Assembly (NCBI RefSeq): GCF_007992215.1
Contig: NZ_BJZV01000013.1
Coordinates: 62,001 to 126,000, forward strand
DNA from: Methylobacterium gnaphalii
GTDB lineage: Bacteria; Pseudomonadota; Alphaproteobacteria; Rhizobiales; Beijerinckiaceae
Length of the DNA stretch: 64,000 nt
Direction of reading: 5' to 3'
This document shows positions 62,997-64,000 of the stretch, in pieces (positions within the stretch are counted from its first letter, which is position 1; each line of letters begins with the position of its first letter). Made by a program: the position numbers and the translations under genes. Under the pieces are notes generated by a model. The model was not told the origin of the DNA and ran no database searches. It worked only from the letters and a program-made list of their open reading frames with translations.

Positions 62997-64000
62997 TCAC
63001 GCTGCCTGCGAAGTCGCCGGCCGGTCGCGGATCAGGGCGACAACATCCTCCCAACGAGAGACGAAGGCCGCGACACAGGCCGGATCGAAATGCGTGCCGG
63101 CCTGCTCTTCGAGATGGGCACGAGCCTTCTCCGGCTCCCAGGCCGGTTTGTAGACGCGAGCGGAAATCAGCGCGTCGAATACGTCGGCGACGGCGACGAT
63201 GCGGCCCGAGAGCGGGATCTCATCGCCCTTCAGCCCCTGAGGATAGCCCTTGCCGTCCCAGCGCTCGTGATGCGTCAGGGCGATCTCCGAGGCGAGTTGG
63301 AGAAGACGCGACGGACTGTCGTGCAGCATGCGGTAGCCGCGCAACGCGTGCTGCTTCATCTCCTCACGCTCGGCTTCCGTCAGCGGACCGGGCTTCAGCA
63401 GAATCTCGTCGGGAATGCCGATCTTGCCGATGTCGTGCATGGTGGAGGCGAGCGCGATGTCGTTGGCCTCCGATTCCGACAGCCCCAGACCCTCGGCCAC
63501 CGCGATGGTGCAACCGGCGACCCGGGTCAGGTGATCGCCGGCTTGGTCGTCGCGGAACTCGGCGGCCAGCATCAGGCGGCGTACGATCTCGCGCTCACGG
63601 GCGGAGATTTCCGCGACGGCACGCTCGACCTGCTCGTTCATGATCTGCGCCTGCCGATCGCTGTCACGTCGGGCGGCGGCAAGTTCGATGAAGGTTCTCA
63701 AACGGATCTGGAGATCGAGGGTGTCGACCGGCTTCAGCATCACGTCCGTCGCCCCGGCCTGTAGCGCCGCGCGGCGCTCGGTGCGGCCCTCGCCCGCGGC
63801 GACGATCAGGATAGAGGTGTGCGCCAGGACCAGGATCGCGCGCAGCGACCGGGTCAGCGCAAAGGCGTCGACGGCCGCATCATGCTCGATCACGATTACG
63901 TCGGGCGGCTGCGTGGAGAGATCGGCGAGCGCGGCATGAGCACTCTCGATGACTCTCGTGGTGCATTCGAAGGCGCGCAGCGCGAGGACAAGCTGGATCG
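62997..64000 (-). CDS. Response regulator with HD-GYP phosphodiesterase domain (partial, 5' end beyond window)
   Basis: The frame is open to the window edge, so only 333 residues are seen. The N-terminal receiver-like part ends in 'DVMLKPVDTLDLQIRLRTFI' (conserved KP). A coiled linker follows, then a complete HD-GYP domain: 'STMHDIGKIGIPDEILLKPG', 'ALTHHERWDGKGYPQGLKGD' and 'GRIVAVADVFDALISARVYK', predicted to hydrolyse c-di-GMP. At the phosphoacceptor position the receiver has Glu ('PDVIVIEHD' instead of L-L-D), which may fix it in an active state. It lies 90 bases upstream of amtB on the same strand. Confidence 0.88.
   Translation of the reverse strand, partial: IQLVLALRAFECTTRVIESAHAALADLSTQPPDVIVIEHDAAVDAFALTRSLRAILVLAHTSILIVAAGEGRTERRAALQAGATDVMLKPVDTLDLQIRLRTFIELAAARRDSDRQAQIMNEQVERAVAEISAREREIVRRLMLAAEFRDDQAGDHLTRVAGCTIAVAEGLGLSESEANDIALASTMHDIGKIGIPDEILLKPGPLTEAEREEMKQHALRGYRMLHDSPSRLLQLASEIALTHHERWDGKGYPQGLKGDEIPLSGRIVAVADVFDALISARVYKPAWEPEKARAHLEEQAGTHFDPACVAAFVSRWEDVVALIRDRPATSQAA

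Noticed and set aside
61506..63764. Long plus-strand frame opposite amtB and the HD-GYP gene
   Set aside because: His/Arg/Asp-rich artefact opposite two convincing genes.

Overview
This window is high-GC DNA from an alphaproteobacterium, most likely a Methylobacterium/Methylorubrum-type member of the Rhizobiales (Hyphomicrobiales). The assignment is by inference. It rests on the codon bias, DUF6481, DUF2934 and HWE-kinase families, an ornithine-lipid acyltransferase, a bare three-domain Obg, the fabA-fabB-fabI cluster, and several exact matches to the alphaproteobacterial general-stress (EcfG) promoter GGAAC-N16/17-CGTT. I see no rRNA, tRNA, CRISPR array, insertion sequence or prophage, so this looks like ordinary chromosome with small patches of orphan genes.

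Layout. 0.2-9.5 kb: lytic transglycosylase, secreted Inh-type protease inhibitor, lemA plus M48 membrane protease, ubiB-family kinase, PAS-HWE histidine kinase, MFS transporter, YegP-like protein. 9.5-15.6 kb: DEAD-box RNA helicase with a long leader, flippase plus FemAB-like acyltransferase pair, sseA sulfurtransferase. 15.7-21.2 kb: TonB-dependent receptor behind a 24-bp palindrome, HPP-CBS membrane protein, DUF6481 protein, cold-shock protein. 21.6-28.0 kb: tamA-tamB overlapping pair for outer-membrane assembly. 28.1-32.8 kb: a run of short, mostly secreted or low-complexity orphan proteins plus a deformylase paralogue that has lost two metal ligands. 32.9-40.8 kb: hisS, thpR, and the tesA / ybbA-ybbP divergent arrangement (SGNH esterase versus ABC exporter-like system), then a BI-1 family protein. 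41.0-43.9 kb: rplU-rpmA, a GNAT acetyltransferase, a small protein and obgE, all on the minus strand. 43.9-46.3 kb: three TadE/TadG-type pilus genes in a markedly GC-poor islet. 46.5-55.6 kb: HerA-like ATPase, small protein, olsB, MFS transporter, two small-protein genes, patatin lipoprotein, HhH protein, DUF3016 gene with an apparent frameshift, metallophosphoesterase. 55.8-60.8 kb: a cyclase/membrane-fusion-protein chimera, then fabA, fabB, fabI. 61.0-64.0 kb: two small proteins, amtB, and an HD-GYP response regulator cut by the window edge.

How the genes work together. tamA/tamB, the lytic transglycosylase, olsB, the fab genes, tesA/ybbAP and the flippase are all envelope-biogenesis functions. 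Four candidate EcfG promoters, at a patatin lipoprotein, two tiny proteins and a small secreted protein, suggest that an envelope stress layer is embedded among housekeeping genes. The most unusual single gene is the 499-residue fusion of a class III nucleotide cyclase, a transmembrane helix and a HlyD-like periplasmic domain (55835-57334).
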